A program made the position numbers and the translations under genes. This document shows, piece after piece, positions 9,021 to 17,446 of a stretch of 64,000 bases of DNA. Position 1 is the first letter of the stretch, and every line of letters starts with the position of its first letter. Under the pieces are notes generated by a model, which worked only from the letters and a program-made list of their open reading frames with translations, did no database searches and was not told the origin of the DNA. This DNA comes from Cellulomonas wangleii (GTDB lineage: Bacteria > Actinomycetota > Actinomycetes > Actinomycetales > Cellulomonadaceae). The stretch covers positions 3,658,001-3,722,000 of the forward strand of contig NZ_CP074405.1 in NCBI RefSeq assembly GCF_018388445.1, read 5' to 3'.

Positions 9021-9824
9021 TCAGCCCAGCAGGCGGGCGATCACGCGCGCCCCGGCGGCGGGCGTGATGTGCTCCGGCCCGAGCAGCCGGGCGCCGAGCG
9101 GCGCGACGTTGAGCAGGGCCACGACGCCGAGGGTCGTGTCCCGGTCGTCCTGCGTGGTGCCGGGGTCCGAGGGCCGGCCGTCCCGGGCGTCGCGGGCGCG
9201 ACGCAGGTCCGCGACGTGCTCGACGAGCGCGTCGAAGGCGAGGGCGTAGGAGCCCGCCAGCTCGTCGGCGTCCTCGGGGTGACGCAGGGCGTAGGCGAGG
9301 ATCTCGACGGTCAGCAGCAGGCGTGGGTCGTCGGAGCTGCGTGCGAGCCCGTCCGCGAGCGCCTCGACGTCGACGCCGTCGGCTCCGACGCCGGGCAGCG
9401 CGTGCTGCGACGGGTCGCCCGCCTCGCCGAGCCGTGCGCGCGCGACCGCGAGGAACAGCTCGCGCTTGGAGCCGAAGTGCGCGTAGACCGCGCCCTTGGT
9501 GTACCCCGCCTCGGCGGCGACGTCGTCGACGGACGCCCCCTCGAACCCGCGGGCGGCGAAGACGCGGGCGGCGGCGTCCAGCAGGTCCGCGCGGGTGCGG
9601 TCGACCTTGCGGCGGCGCCGCTGGTCGCTCGTGCGCACGTCGTCCGCGAGGGAGCCGGTGACGTCCGCGAGCTCCCGGGCCGCCTCGCGCAGCCCCTGGG
9701 CCACGGCGTCCGAGACCTCGGGGACCACGCGCTCGGCCTGGGCGCCGAGGGCACGCGTGAGCTGGGCGGCCGCGTCGGCGAGGGCGCGGCTGGCGGCGGA
9801 GAGGCGGTCGCGGTCGTCGGCCAT
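9021..9824 (-). CDS. TetR family transcriptional regulator
   Basis: A 267-aa regulator. Unusually, about 90 residues of Ala-rich, helical sequence precede the TetR DNA-binding domain. That domain (about residues 93-140) reads ADLLDAAARVFAARGFEG...VDDVAAEAGYTKGAVYAHFGSKRELF, a textbook TetR helix-turn-helix. The C-terminal half is a helical ligand-binding domain. The start ATG at 9824 is the first in frame after the operator region. It is divergent from the ABC genes at 9927, with repeated palindromes between, so it most likely represses the exporter and itself. The N-terminal extension could be an extra sensing or dimerisation segment. Confidence 0.9.
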   Translation of the reverse strand: MADDRDRLSAASRALADAAAQLTRALGAQAERVVPEVSDAVAQGLREAARELADVTGSLADDVRTSDQRRRRKVDRTRADLLDAAARVFAARGFEGASVDDVAAEAGYTKGAVYAHFGSKRELFLAVARARLGEAGDPSQHALPGVGADGVDVEALADGLARSSDDPRLLLTVEILAYALRHPEDADELAGSYALAFDALVEHVADLRRARDARDGRPSDPGTTQDDRDTTLGVVALLNVAPLGARLLGPEHITPAAGARVIARLLG

Positions 9825-9847
9825 GCACCCAGCGTACGACGGGTTCA

Positions 9848-9908
9848 TACCGAGGGGTTGATACCGATGGGTATTTCGTCGTACCGTCATGCACATACCG
9901 ATCGGTAT
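9848..9908. promoter_or_regulatory. Triple TetR-type operator in divergent promoter region
   Basis: The perfect 14-bp palindrome ATACCGATCGGTAT lies at 9895-9908, a one-mismatch copy (ATACCGATGGGTAT) at 9861-9874, and a degenerate half-conserved copy (ATACCGAGGGGTTG) at 9848-9861. They lie between the TetR start (9824) and the ABC start (9927). ATACC(G)...GGTAT is a common TetR operator form. Autoregulation plus control of the exporter is inferred. Confidence 0.8.
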
Positions 9909-9926
9909 CAGAGAGGCGGGGAGACC

Positions 9927-10883
9927 ATGGGTGAGGACGTGCTGACCGTCCGAGGGCTGCGCAAGCGGTACCGCGGACGACGCGGCGTGCAGGCGAACGA
10001 CGGGATCGACCTCGACGTGGCCGCCGGCCAGGTGGTCGGGCTGCTCGGGCACAACGGCGCGGGCAAGACGACGCTCGTGCACCAGGTCGTGGGGATCGTC
10101 CGCCCCGACGCGGGCACCATCACCGTGGCCGGCGCCGACGCCGTCGCGCACCCGGACCAGGCACGGCGCCTGGTGTCCATCCAGGCGCAGGCCAACGTGC
10201 CCATCAGCGGGCTGACCCCGCGGCGGGCCATCGAGCTCGTCGGGCGCATCCGCGGCGCGTCGCCCACCGACGTGCGGCGCCGCGCGGACGACCTGCTCGA
10301 CGCCCTGGACCTGGGCCCGTGGGCCGACACCCCCGCCGAGAAGGTGTCCGGGGGCGTCGCGCGGCTCACCGCGTTCGCCATGACGACGGTCGTGCCCGGC
10401 AGGCTCGTGGTGCTCGACGAGCCCACCAACGACGTCGACCCGGTGCGCCGGCGCCTGCTCTGGGAGCAGATCCGCGGGCTGGCCGACGCCGGGCACGGTG
10501 TTCTGCTGGTGACGCACAACGTCCGCGAGGCCGAGCGCGTCGTGGACCACCTCGCGGTGCTCGACCGCGGCGTCGTCCTCGCGGCCGACACCCCCGCGGG
10601 CCTCACCGCCCACCGGCGCGGCAGCCTCACCCTCGAGGTCGACACGGTGCCCGGCGTCGACGTCCGCTGGCACCCCGCAGCCGCCGACCGCACGGCCGGT
10701 CACCTGCGCGCGACGGCCACCGTGCCGTCCGACGCCGCCGCCGACGTCGTGCGCTGGGCACAGGCCGAGGTCGAGGCCGGGCGGCTCGAGCGCTACGCCC
10801 TGACGCCCGCGTCCCTGGAGGACGTGTACGTGCAGCTCGTCGGCGAGCCCGCCGGCACCACCGAGGAGGTCCCGGCAGCATGA
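9927..10883 (+). CDS. ABC transporter ATP-binding protein (ABC-2 type exporter)
   Basis: A 318-aa ATPase: Walker A GHNGAGKTT (about residues 42-50), signature VSGGVARL (a variant of LSGGQ, with the usual Gln replaced), Walker B LVVLDEPTN and the switch His in VTHN. A roughly 90-residue C-terminal extension follows, typical of drug or antibiotic exporter ATPases (DrrA-like). The ATG at 9927 lies just after the operator, with GGCGGGGAG upstream. Its stop overlaps the permease start (ATGA). The substrate is unknown; TetR control suggests a toxic compound. Confidence 0.9.
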   Translation: MGEDVLTVRGLRKRYRGRRGVQANDGIDLDVAAGQVVGLLGHNGAGKTTLVHQVVGIVRPDAGTITVAGADAVAHPDQARRLVSIQAQANVPISGLTPRRAIELVGRIRGASPTDVRRRADDLLDALDLGPWADTPAEKVSGGVARLTAFAMTTVVPGRLVVLDEPTNDVDPVRRRLLWEQIRGLADAGHGVLLVTHNVREAERVVDHLAVLDRGVVLAADTPAGLTAHRRGSLTLEVDTVPGVDVRWHPAAADRTAGHLRATATVPSDAAADVVRWAQAEVEAGRLERYALTPASLEDVYVQLVGEPAGTTEEVPAA

Positions 10884-11662
10884 CGACGCTCACCGCCCCC
10901 GTCCCCACCACCGCCGCACCGGCGCGCATGGACGGTGTGCGCCAGACCCTGCTGCTCGCGCAGTGGCAGCTGCGCCGCCAGTCGCAGTTCCTGCCGCTGA
11001 TGGTCGTCGTGCAGGTGTTCATGGCCGTGGCCACCGTCGTCGGTTACGGGCTGCTCGTCGGCGACCCCGACCCCGTCACCGCGCTCTTCCTGGCGACCGG
11101 CGCGCCGACCATCACGCTCATCACCGTGGGCCTCGTGATGGTCCCGCAGATGGTCGGGCAGTCCCGCATGGAGGGCTCGCTCGACTGGATGCGCACCCTG
11201 CCCGTCCCGCGCATCTCGTTCCTGCTGTCCGACCTGCTGGTGTGGACGCTCATCGCGCTGCCCGGCATGGCCCTGGGCGTCGTCGCCGGGGTGCTGCGCT
11301 TCGACGTCGACCTGTCGCTCGCGCCGTGGCTGCTGCCCGCCACCGTGCTCGTCTCGCTGACGGCCGCCGCCGTCGGGTACGCCATGGCGACGCTGCTGCC
11401 CCCGCAGCTCGCGATGCTCGTCACGCAGGCGCTGGTGTTCGTCGTGCTGCTGTTCTCCCCCGTCTCCTACCCCGCCGAGCGCATGCCGGCGTGGCTGCAG
11501 ACGGCGCACGAGTGGCTGCCCATCGAGCCGATGGCCCAGCTGGTGCGCGCGGGGCTCGCGCAGGACACGTTCACGATGCCGGGCCGGTCACTCGTCGTGC
11601 TGCTCGCGTGGGCGGCGGCGTCGCTGGTGGGGGCGGCGCTGGCGCTGCGGCGCCGCGCCTGA
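10880..11662 (+). CDS. ABC-2 type transporter permease
   Basis: A 260-aa membrane protein with about six hydrophobic segments (around residues 35-55, 70-90, 115-140, 155-175, 185-205 and 235-255). It belongs to the ABC-2 permease superfamily and contains the periplasmic-loop-like stretch PVSYPAERMP before the last helices, as in DrrB-type exporters. It is coupled to the ATPase gene by a 4-bp overlap, and together they form a complete exporter. A strong hairpin terminator follows. Confidence 0.88.
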   Translation: MTTLTAPVPTTAAPARMDGVRQTLLLAQWQLRRQSQFLPLMVVVQVFMAVATVVGYGLLVGDPDPVTALFLATGAPTITLITVGLVMVPQMVGQSRMEGSLDWMRTLPVPRISFLLSDLLVWTLIALPGMALGVVAGVLRFDVDLSLAPWLLPATVLVSLTAAAVGYAMATLLPPQLAMLVTQALVFVVLLFSPVSYPAERMPAWLQTAHEWLPIEPMAQLVRAGLAQDTFTMPGRSLVVLLAWAAASLVGAALALRRRA

Positions 11663-11714
11663 CGGCACCGGGAGCGGCCGCGGACAGGACCGCGGACACG
11701 GACACGGCCCGGAC

Positions 11715-11750
11715 ACGACGGTGGCGCCCCACCCGGGGCGCCACCGTCGT
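11715..11750. terminator. Strong bidirectional hairpin terminator
   Basis: A perfect 16-bp stem (ACGACGGTGGCGCCCC, 11715-11730, pairing with 11735-11750) encloses a 4-nt loop, ACCC. It sits between the convergent permease gene and the small minus-strand gene, so it can terminate both. Confidence 0.85.
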
Positions 11751-11764
11751 CGTGCCAGGGCCTG

Positions 11765-11938
11765 CTACGCCACGCCGTTGCCGCCGCGGTTGCCCGGGAC
11801 GGGCAGGATCGTGCCCTCCTCGTCGGGCTGCCCGGTCAGGTCCTCGTCCGGGGGCGGGTCGGCGCGCGGGGCGGTCGCCTCCACGGGGTCGGGGACCTCG
11901 TCGGGCGTCGGGGTGACGGCGTCGTCGGGGACGGACAT
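11765..11938 (-). CDS. Small acidic proline-rich protein, paralogue of 16486-16689
   Basis: A 57-aa protein beginning MSVPDD and ending LPVPGNRGGNGVA, rich in Pro, Asp and Glu. It has no signal peptide or membrane segment. The second copy at 16486-16689 shares MSVPDD, the (V/I)PDPV segment, the internal (I/V)LP and a C-terminal Asn/Gly/Pro motif. GGGAGG precedes the ATG, and about 35 bases upstream are shared with the paralogue. I do not recognise the family. The conserved short ends might be a processed peptide or a binding motif. Confidence 0.65.
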   Translation of the reverse strand: MSVPDDAVTPTPDEVPDPVEATAPRADPPPDEDLTGQPDEEGTILPVPGNRGGNGVA

Positions 11939-12241
11939 GGTGGCCTCCCTCTCGTCGGTGAGCACACGATCGTGACACGCGGGCACGCCGCTGTCGCCCG
12001 CAACGGGCCCGCCGACCTTCTCCGCCGACCACAGGCCACCTGGGGGCACTCCGACCGGCCGCAGGCGCCCCCACCTGACCAGTGGTCACCCGGCCGGCCA
12101 GGGCGCGCCCACGTGGCGCCCGGGGGGACGGGCGTCATCCTTCCGGCGTATGCCCGCCACCTGCGCAGATGGTCCTCGTGGGCGTCCCGCCGGTGGCACC
12201 TGCGTCCGTACGTTCGAGTCACACCCGAACGAGGAGGACGC
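11939..12241. other. Intergenic region between divergent genes
   Basis: There is no convincing gene. It holds the upstream region of the small protein (CACGATCG and CACCGACGA elements at about 11950-11980), GC-rich self-complementary stretches around 12030-12080, and near the right end the inverted repeat CGTTCG/CGAACG (12211-12216, 12226-12231) directly before the GAGGAGG ribosome-binding site of the ABC gene. The last is a possible operator. Confidence 0.5.
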
Positions 12242-13189
12242 ATGATCGAGGCCCACGGTCTGACGAAGAGGTACGGCGACAAGACCGTCGTCGACGGCAT
12301 GACCTTCACGGTCCAGCCGGGCAAGGTGACGGGGTTCCTGGGACCCAACGGCGCCGGCAAGTCGACGACGATGCGCATGATCGTGGGGCTCGACCACCCC
12401 ACCGCGGGCAGCGTCACGGTCAACGGCCGTCCGTACGCCCAGCACCGCGCGCCGCTCGGCGAGGTGGGGGTGCTGCTGGAGGCCAAGGCCGTGCACGGCG
12501 GCCGGTCCGCCCGCGACCACCTGCTGGCGCAGGCCACCACCCACGGCATCGGCGCGCGCCGCGTCGACGAGGTCATCGAGCTCACCGGGCTCGGGTCCGT
12601 CGCCCGCCGCCGTGCCGGCACGTTCTCGCTCGGCATGGGGCAGCGCCTCGGCATCGCGGCGGCCCTGCTGGGTGACCCGCAGACGCTGATCCTCGACGAG
12701 CCGGTCAACGGCCTGGACCCCGAGGGCGTGCTGTGGGTGCGCACGCTGCTGCGCGGGCTCGCCGCCGAGGGCCGCACGGTCTTCCTGTCGTCGCACCTCA
12801 TGTCGGAGATGGCCCTGACGGCGGACCACCTCGTGGTCATCGGCCGCGGGCGGATCGTCGCCGACGCCCCCGTCGCGGACGTCATCGCGCTGGCCGGCCC
12901 GCCCACCGTGCGGGTCCGCACGCCCGAGGTACGCGCGCTGGCCGCGCTGCTGTCCCGCGAGCCCGGCGTCGAGCTCGCGTCCACCGGCCCCGACGTGCTC
13001 GACGTCGCGGGCGCCACCACGGCGCACGTCGCCGCGGTCGCCGCCTCCGCCGGGATCCCGCTGCACGAGCTCGCGAGCGTCCAGGTGTCCCTCGAGGAGG
13101 CCTACCTGCAGCTCACCGGCGGCGAGGTGGAGTACCGCTCCTCCGCCGCCCCCACCACGCCCCGTCCCACCGCTGGAGCCCACCGATGA
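12242..13189 (+). CDS. ABC transporter ATP-binding protein
   Basis: A 315-aa ATPase with Walker A GPNGAGKST (about residues 36-44), a signature FSLGMGQRLG (the SLGMxQR variant typical of lantibiotic- or bacitracin-type exporters), Walker B LILDEPVNGLDP and the H-loop SSH. The start ATG 12242 has an excellent GAGGAGG site 5 nt upstream. Its stop overlaps the following permease ATG by 4 bp. The next two genes encode a LuxR-type two-component system on the same strand, which suggests envelope-stress or antibiotic-responsive export. Substrate unknown. Confidence 0.9.
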   Translation: MIEAHGLTKRYGDKTVVDGMTFTVQPGKVTGFLGPNGAGKSTTMRMIVGLDHPTAGSVTVNGRPYAQHRAPLGEVGVLLEAKAVHGGRSARDHLLAQATTHGIGARRVDEVIELTGLGSVARRRAGTFSLGMGQRLGIAAALLGDPQTLILDEPVNGLDPEGVLWVRTLLRGLAAEGRTVFLSSHLMSEMALTADHLVVIGRGRIVADAPVADVIALAGPPTVRVRTPEVRALAALLSREPGVELASTGPDVLDVAGATTAHVAAVAASAGIPLHELASVQVSLEEAYLQLTGGEVEYRSSAAPTTPRPTAGAHR

Positions 13190-14061
13190 CCACCTCCGCC
13201 CGCCACGCCGTGCCCGCCCCGGCCACGTCGGCCCCCGTCGGCCGCGCCCCGGGCCGCACCCCCGTGCGCCCCGTCACCTTCCCCCGGCTCGTCGCCGCCG
13301 AGTGGGTCAAGATCCGCTCGCTGCGCTCGACGTGGTGGGCCCTCGCCCTGGCCTTCGCGCTGTTCCCGCTGCTCGCCGCCATGCGCAGCGCGAGCATCGC
13401 GACCATCGCGGACGAGGCCCCGCCCGGGTTCTTCGTCGGGCCGGCGTACGTCACGTCCGGCGTCTCCCTCGCACTGCTCGTCCTGTGCGGCCTGGGCGTG
13501 GTCGCCGTGACCGGCGAGTACCGCACCGGGCAGATCCGCTCCACGCTCGCCGCCGCCCCGACCCGGCTGCCGGCGCTGTGGGCCAAGCTCACCGTCGTGG
13601 TCGGGCTGGCGTTCGCCACCGCGTTCGTCGGCACGCTCGCCGGCTGGGCGGCCGCCGCCCCCTGGTTCGACGTCATCGGCATGAACGTCGACCTCACCGA
13701 CGCCGAGCACGTGCGCCTCATGATCGGTGTGCCGCTGTACCTGGCCGCGATGACGGCGCTGGCGTACGCGATCGGCGCCATGATCCGCAGCTCCGCCGCC
13801 GGCATCACCGCCGTCCTGGGCCTGGTGTTCGTCGTCGAGCCCGCGTTCGCGTACATCCCCTGGGAGCCGCTGCAGCAGCTCGCGGCGTACCTGCCGACCG
13901 CCGCCGGCGCGCGACTGGTCACGTCCGACTCGATCGGCTCGATCGTCACCGGCTCGGGCGTCACCGCGCTCAGCCCGTGGGAGGGCTACCTGGTGCTGCT
14001 CGGCTGGGTCGCCGCCGCGCTGGTCGCGGCCGCCGTGCTGCTGCGCCGTCGGGACGCCTGA
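13186..14061 (+). CDS. ABC transporter permease (ABC-2 family)
   Basis: A 291-aa protein with a disordered Pro/Ala-rich N-terminus (about 40 residues), then AAEWVKIRSLRSTWWALALA, a hallmark of actinobacterial ABC-2 permeases that pair with this ATPase type. Six hydrophobic segments follow; TGEYRTGQIRSTLAA lies in the first cytoplasmic loop. It ends LLRRRDA. It forms the exporter with 12242-13189. Confidence 0.88.
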   Translation: MTTSARHAVPAPATSAPVGRAPGRTPVRPVTFPRLVAAEWVKIRSLRSTWWALALAFALFPLLAAMRSASIATIADEAPPGFFVGPAYVTSGVSLALLVLCGLGVVAVTGEYRTGQIRSTLAAAPTRLPALWAKLTVVVGLAFATAFVGTLAGWAAAAPWFDVIGMNVDLTDAEHVRLMIGVPLYLAAMTALAYAIGAMIRSSAAGITAVLGLVFVVEPAFAYIPWEPLQQLAAYLPTAAGARLVTSDSIGSIVTGSGVTALSPWEGYLVLLGWVAAALVAAAVLLRRRDA

Positions 14062-14085
14062 GCCGTGACCTGGGAAGATGCACCG

Positions 14086-15741
14086 ATGACGGAGACGACG
14101 CACCGTGAGGGTCAGGCCACCGGGCCTGGCCCTCACGGGCCGACCGGGAACCCGGACGGGCGGGGCACGGCCCCGCAGGGCTCGGTGAGCGGTGGGCACG
14201 AGCCGGCCCCGGCGGACCGCGACGGATCGTCACCCCGCTTCCTGCGCCGCACGCGCGCCCGCCTGCGGACCCTCACCGGAGCACCCGCCCGCACGTGGCT
14301 GCGTGCGCTCGCGACGATCGCACTGGTCATGGCGTTCGTCGTGTGGGGCGTGACGATGGCCGTCGGCGCGGAGTCGATGTACCTCGTCAGCCGGCACGTC
14401 GGGCAGGAGCAGGCCGACACCATGGCGTTCGCGTCGGCGCTGCTGACGCTCGTCGGCGCGGGTGTGCTGCTCGCGCGGCACCGCTCGCCCCTGCCGGTCG
14501 CCGCGGCCGTCGGGGCGCTGGCCGTCACGACGCTGGTGGTCGCCGGCGCCACCAACGGGTACGAGCTCGCGATCGCGGCCGCGCTGTTCACCGTCGCGGC
14601 CGCCCGGCCGCCGCGCACCGCGTGGACCGTGGCCGCCGCCGTCCTGGTGCCCGTGCTGCTCGTCGCACGGTTCGCACCGCGCGTGGCGCTCGTCGGGTCC
14701 CTCGCCGCGGGCGACGAACCCGACACGGCCGGGCAGGCCTCCCGGTTCCGGCTGCCCGGCGTCCTCGCCGAGCTGCTGCCCCCGTCGTGGGTCATCACCG
14801 CGCTGCCCGTCGTCGTGCTCGCGCTGTTCGGCATCGCGTTCGGGACGCTGGTCCGCACCGCCCGCCTGCGGGCGGCGGCGCTCGCGGAGGCCGCGGCAGC
14901 GCGCGCCGCGGAGGAGGAGCACCGCGCCCGCGTCACGCAGGCGGACGAACGCGCCCGGGTCGCACGTGAGATGCACGACGTCATCGCGCACTCCATCACC
15001 GTGATGATCGCGCTGGGCGGCGGTGCCGCCGCCGCGCTCGACCGGTCCCCCGACCAGGCGCGACGCGCGCTCGACGAGCTGGTGGACACCGGGCGCGGCG
15101 CACTGGACGACGTACGGCGGATCCTCGGGGTGCTGCACGCTCCGCAGGAGGCGGGCGCCGGGGCACCGGGAGCCGGCGGCAACCCGGGTGCCGGCGCGAC
15201 GTCGGGGACGGGCGGCACGCCGGGCGCCACGGAAGCCGCAGCCCCGGACCGCGGCCGCGGCGAGGTCGGCTCCGACCGGTCCACGGGCGACGTGCCGATG
15301 GCTCCGCAGCCGGGCGTCGAGGACCTCGGGCGGCTGGTCGAGCGGTTCCGGACCGCAGGGCTGCCGGTGCGCACCGCGGGGCTGGCTGTCGCCGGCCTGG
15401 AGGACCTGGACGCGACCGTGCAGCTCGCGGTCTACCGGATCGTCCAGGAGTCGCTGACCAACACCCTGCGGCACGCACCCGGGACGGCCGCCGTGGACGT
15501 CGCCGTGCGCCGCGTGCCGGACGGGACAGAGGTCGTCGTCACCGACCGCGGACCCGGCGCCGAGGTGGCGCCGACCCCCGGGTCGGGCCGTGGCGTCGCC
15601 GGCATGACGGGCCGGGCCGCCGCGTTCGGTGGCACCCTCGAGGCCGGGCCGCACGGCCCCGGGTGGCGCGTGCGCGCCCTGCTGCCCGGGACGTCCCGTG
15701 ACGTGTCGACCACCGCAGCACCCACCGAAGGAGAGGCATGA
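14086..15741 (+). CDS. Sensor histidine kinase (NarL-type, HisKA_3)
   Basis: A 551-aa membrane sensor kinase. The ATG at 14086 is preferred to a GTG at 14065, which lacks a ribosome-binding site. About 65 low-complexity residues precede five or six membrane helices (about 80-265), then a coiled linker and the HisKA_3 box REMHDVIAHSITVM with phospho-acceptor His near residue 297. A low-complexity Gly/Ala/Pro insert (about 360-405) separates it from the ATP-binding domain, with N box QESLTNTLRHAP and G box DRGPGAE. Its stop overlaps the response-regulator start (ATGA). A hairpin lies in its first codons (see 14105-14136), so the true start might be further downstream. Confidence 0.9.
   Translation: MTETTHREGQATGPGPHGPTGNPDGRGTAPQGSVSGGHEPAPADRDGSSPRFLRRTRARLRTLTGAPARTWLRALATIALVMAFVVWGVTMAVGAESMYLVSRHVGQEQADTMAFASALLTLVGAGVLLARHRSPLPVAAAVGALAVTTLVVAGATNGYELAIAAALFTVAAARPPRTAWTVAAAVLVPVLLVARFAPRVALVGSLAAGDEPDTAGQASRFRLPGVLAELLPPSWVITALPVVVLALFGIAFGTLVRTARLRAAALAEAAAARAAEEEHRARVTQADERARVAREMHDVIAHSITVMIALGGGAAAALDRSPDQARRALDELVDTGRGALDDVRRILGVLHAPQEAGAGAPGAGGNPGAGATSGTGGTPGATEAAAPDRGRGEVGSDRSTGDVPMAPQPGVEDLGRLVERFRTAGLPVRTAGLAVAGLEDLDATVQLAVYRIVQESLTNTLRHAPGTAAVDVAVRRVPDGTEVVVTDRGPGAEVAPTPGSGRGVAGMTGRAAAFGGTLEAGPHGPGWRVRALLPGTSRDVSTTAAPTEGEA
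14105..14136 (+). terminator. Hairpin inside the first codons of the kinase gene
   Basis: GTGAGGGTCAGGCC (14105-14118) pairs with GGCCTGGCCCTCAC (14123-14136), 14 bp with one G-U pair and a 4-nt loop. It begins 19 nt after the chosen kinase start. It may terminate or attenuate the upstream ABC operon, or hide the kinase start region. Confidence 0.5.
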
Positions 15742-16412
15742 TCCGCGTCCTGCTGGTCGACGACCAGGCGCTCATCCGCATGGGCTTCCGCATGCTCATC
15801 GACAGCAGCGACGACCTCGAGGTCGTCGGTGAGGCCCAGGACGGGCAGTCGGCCATCGAGCAGGTCACCGCGCTGCGCCCCGACGTCGTGCTGATGGACG
15901 TGCGCATGCCCGGCGTCGACGGCATCGCCGCCACCGAGCGGATCGTCGCCGCGCACCCGGACACCCGCGTGCTGGTGCTCACCACGTTCGACCTGGACGA
16001 GTACGCGTTCGCGGCCCTGCGCGCCGGCGCCAGCGGGTTCCTGCTGAAGGACGCCGCACCGGCCGAGCTCGCCACCGCCGTGCGGACCGTCGCGTCGGGG
16101 GAGGCTGTCGTGTCCGCCCGCATCACCCGCCGGATGCTCGAGCTGTTCGCCGGCCACCTGCCCGCCGGTGCCGCGGCAGCCGACCCCGAGGCACCCCACC
16201 CGCGCCTCGCCGACCTCACCCCTCGCGAGGTCGAGGTGCTGCGGGAGGTCTCCGACGGGCTGTCGAACGCGGAGATCGCCGAGCGGCTGTTCCTGTCCGA
16301 GGCGACCGTGAAGACGCACGTCGGCCGGATCCTCGCCAAGCTCGGCGTGCGGGACCGCGTGCAGGCCGTCGTCGTGGCGTACGAGACGGGACTGGTGCGC
16401 GCGGGCCGGTAG
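15738..16412 (+). CDS. NarL/FixJ (LuxR-type) response regulator
   Basis: A 224-aa regulator. The receiver domain (residues 1-120) has the acidic pair D8-D9, phospho-acceptor Asp54 in VVLMDVRMPG, and Thr and Lys in VLTTF and LLKDAAP. The C-terminal LuxR helix-turn-helix (about 158-215) reads LTPREVEVLREVSDGLSNAE...ATVKTHVGRILAKL. It partners the kinase just upstream. The likely target is the adjoining ABC exporter operon, an inference from context. A hairpin terminator follows. Confidence 0.93.
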   Translation: MIRVLLVDDQALIRMGFRMLIDSSDDLEVVGEAQDGQSAIEQVTALRPDVVLMDVRMPGVDGIAATERIVAAHPDTRVLVLTTFDLDEYAFAALRAGASGFLLKDAAPAELATAVRTVASGEAVVSARITRRMLELFAGHLPAGAAAADPEAPHPRLADLTPREVEVLREVSDGLSNAEIAERLFLSEATVKTHVGRILAKLGVRDRVQAVVVAYETGLVRAGR

Positions 16413-16430
16413 CGGCCGGGCAGACGTGCG

Positions 16431-16465
16431 GACGGCGCCCACCCCTCAAGAGGGCGGACGCCGTC
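16431..16465. terminator. Hairpin terminator between convergent genes
   Basis: GACGGCGCCCACCCCT and AGGGCGGACGCCGTC form an imperfect 13-14 bp stem around a CAAG loop. It lies between the response regulator and the convergent small protein gene. Confidence 0.7.
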
Positions 16466-16485
16466 AGCGTGCCGTGCGCCGACCC

Positions 16486-16689
16486 TCAGGCGTAGCCCGG
16501 CAGGCCCGGGTTCCGGGAGCCGTCCTTCGGCAGGACGGTCTCCTCGATCACGGGCAGCCCGCTGCCGTCGGCGACCCGGTCGTCCGCGGACTCGGCCTGC
16601 GGGACGGTCGCGACCACGGGGTCGGGGACCCCGTCCGGGATCGGGGTGTCGGTCGGGGTGTCGGTCGTGGTGTCGTCAGGAACGGACAT
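16486..16689 (-). CDS. Small acidic proline-rich protein, paralogue of 11765-11938
   Basis: A 67-aa protein starting MSVPDD, with DTPTDTPIPD repeats and ending in SRNPGLPGYA. It is soluble and acidic with no targeting signal. It matches the 57-aa protein at 11765-11938 at both ends and in the central VPDPV segment, and like it follows a GGGAGG site with the shared upstream elements CACGATCG and CACCGACGA. Each copy sits just past the end of an exporter or regulatory operon. Function unknown. Confidence 0.65.
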   Translation of the reverse strand: MSVPDDTTTDTPTDTPIPDGVPDPVVATVPQAESADDRVADGSGLPVIEETVLPKDGSRNPGLPGYA

Positions 16690-16858
16690 CGTCGGCCTCC
16701 CATCGTCGGTGGGCCCCGATCGTGGCACGTGACGTGCAGGTCCGCCTGGCGAGAAGGAGCGCGGGTGGGCCGGACGGGTGCGGCGCCGAGCGTGGGCCGT
16801 CGTCCACAGGACGGTCGCCGGGAGCCCGCCGAGGCGGGCGAACCGGTACGTTCCCGGC

Positions 16859-17446
16859 ATGGTGGTGGGGAGACGACAGGGCAGGTACGCCGGAACCGTG
16901 CTGGCTGCTGCGCTTCTGGTCGCTGGATGCACGGGGCAGCAGCCACCGATTGCGACGAGTACCCCAGCCCTGGTGACGCCGTATCCGAGCACGACCACAC
17001 CCGCCCCGGACACGGGGACGGTTCTGCCGCCAGAGCGGCCGGAGGCAATGTCCACCCCCAGCCCCGACGGAGCGGCAGCAGCAGCGACATACTTCGTCTC
17101 GTTGTACCCGTACGTCTTCGCCACGGGGGACCTGACGGAATGGGCTGCGCTCTCGGCAGACGACTGCAGTTACTGCCTCAATACGCAGGCGAGTGTCGAA
17201 GATCAGATCGCGCGAGGGGTGAAGGGCGAGGGCTCGGAGATCGAGGTCCGCGACGCGACCGGCACCGAGCTCTCGCCAGGCGATACCTACTCGGCAGATC
17301 TGGAGATCACGCAGGCTCCGTCGTTCGAGGTATCTCACGACGGGAGCCGAGTCTCGGACGGCGACGGCGGGACATTCACCATCCACGTCGCGCTGTTGTG
17401 GCGGGACGGTTGGCTTGTCCGCGCCGTCGACGCGACCCGGACGTGA
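16859..17446 (+). CDS. DUF6318-type secreted lipoprotein
   Basis: A 195-aa protein. The start ATG 16859 gives a lipoprotein signal peptide: MVVGRRQGRYAG, a hydrophobic core, then lipobox LLVAGC (Cys about residue 24). A Thr/Pro-rich linker (about 30-65) precedes a globular domain containing YFVSLYPYVFATGDLTEW and the CSYC pair. That pattern is typical of the DUF6318 family of actinobacterial lipoproteins, which have no known function. No clear Shine-Dalgarno is present. The stop overlaps the next gene (GTGA), so the two are coupled. Confidence 0.8.
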   Translation: MVVGRRQGRYAGTVLAAALLVAGCTGQQPPIATSTPALVTPYPSTTTPAPDTGTVLPPERPEAMSTPSPDGAAAAATYFVSLYPYVFATGDLTEWAALSADDCSYCLNTQASVEDQIARGVKGEGSEIEVRDATGTELSPGDTYSADLEITQAPSFEVSHDGSRVSDGDGGTFTIHVALLWRDGWLVRAVDATRT

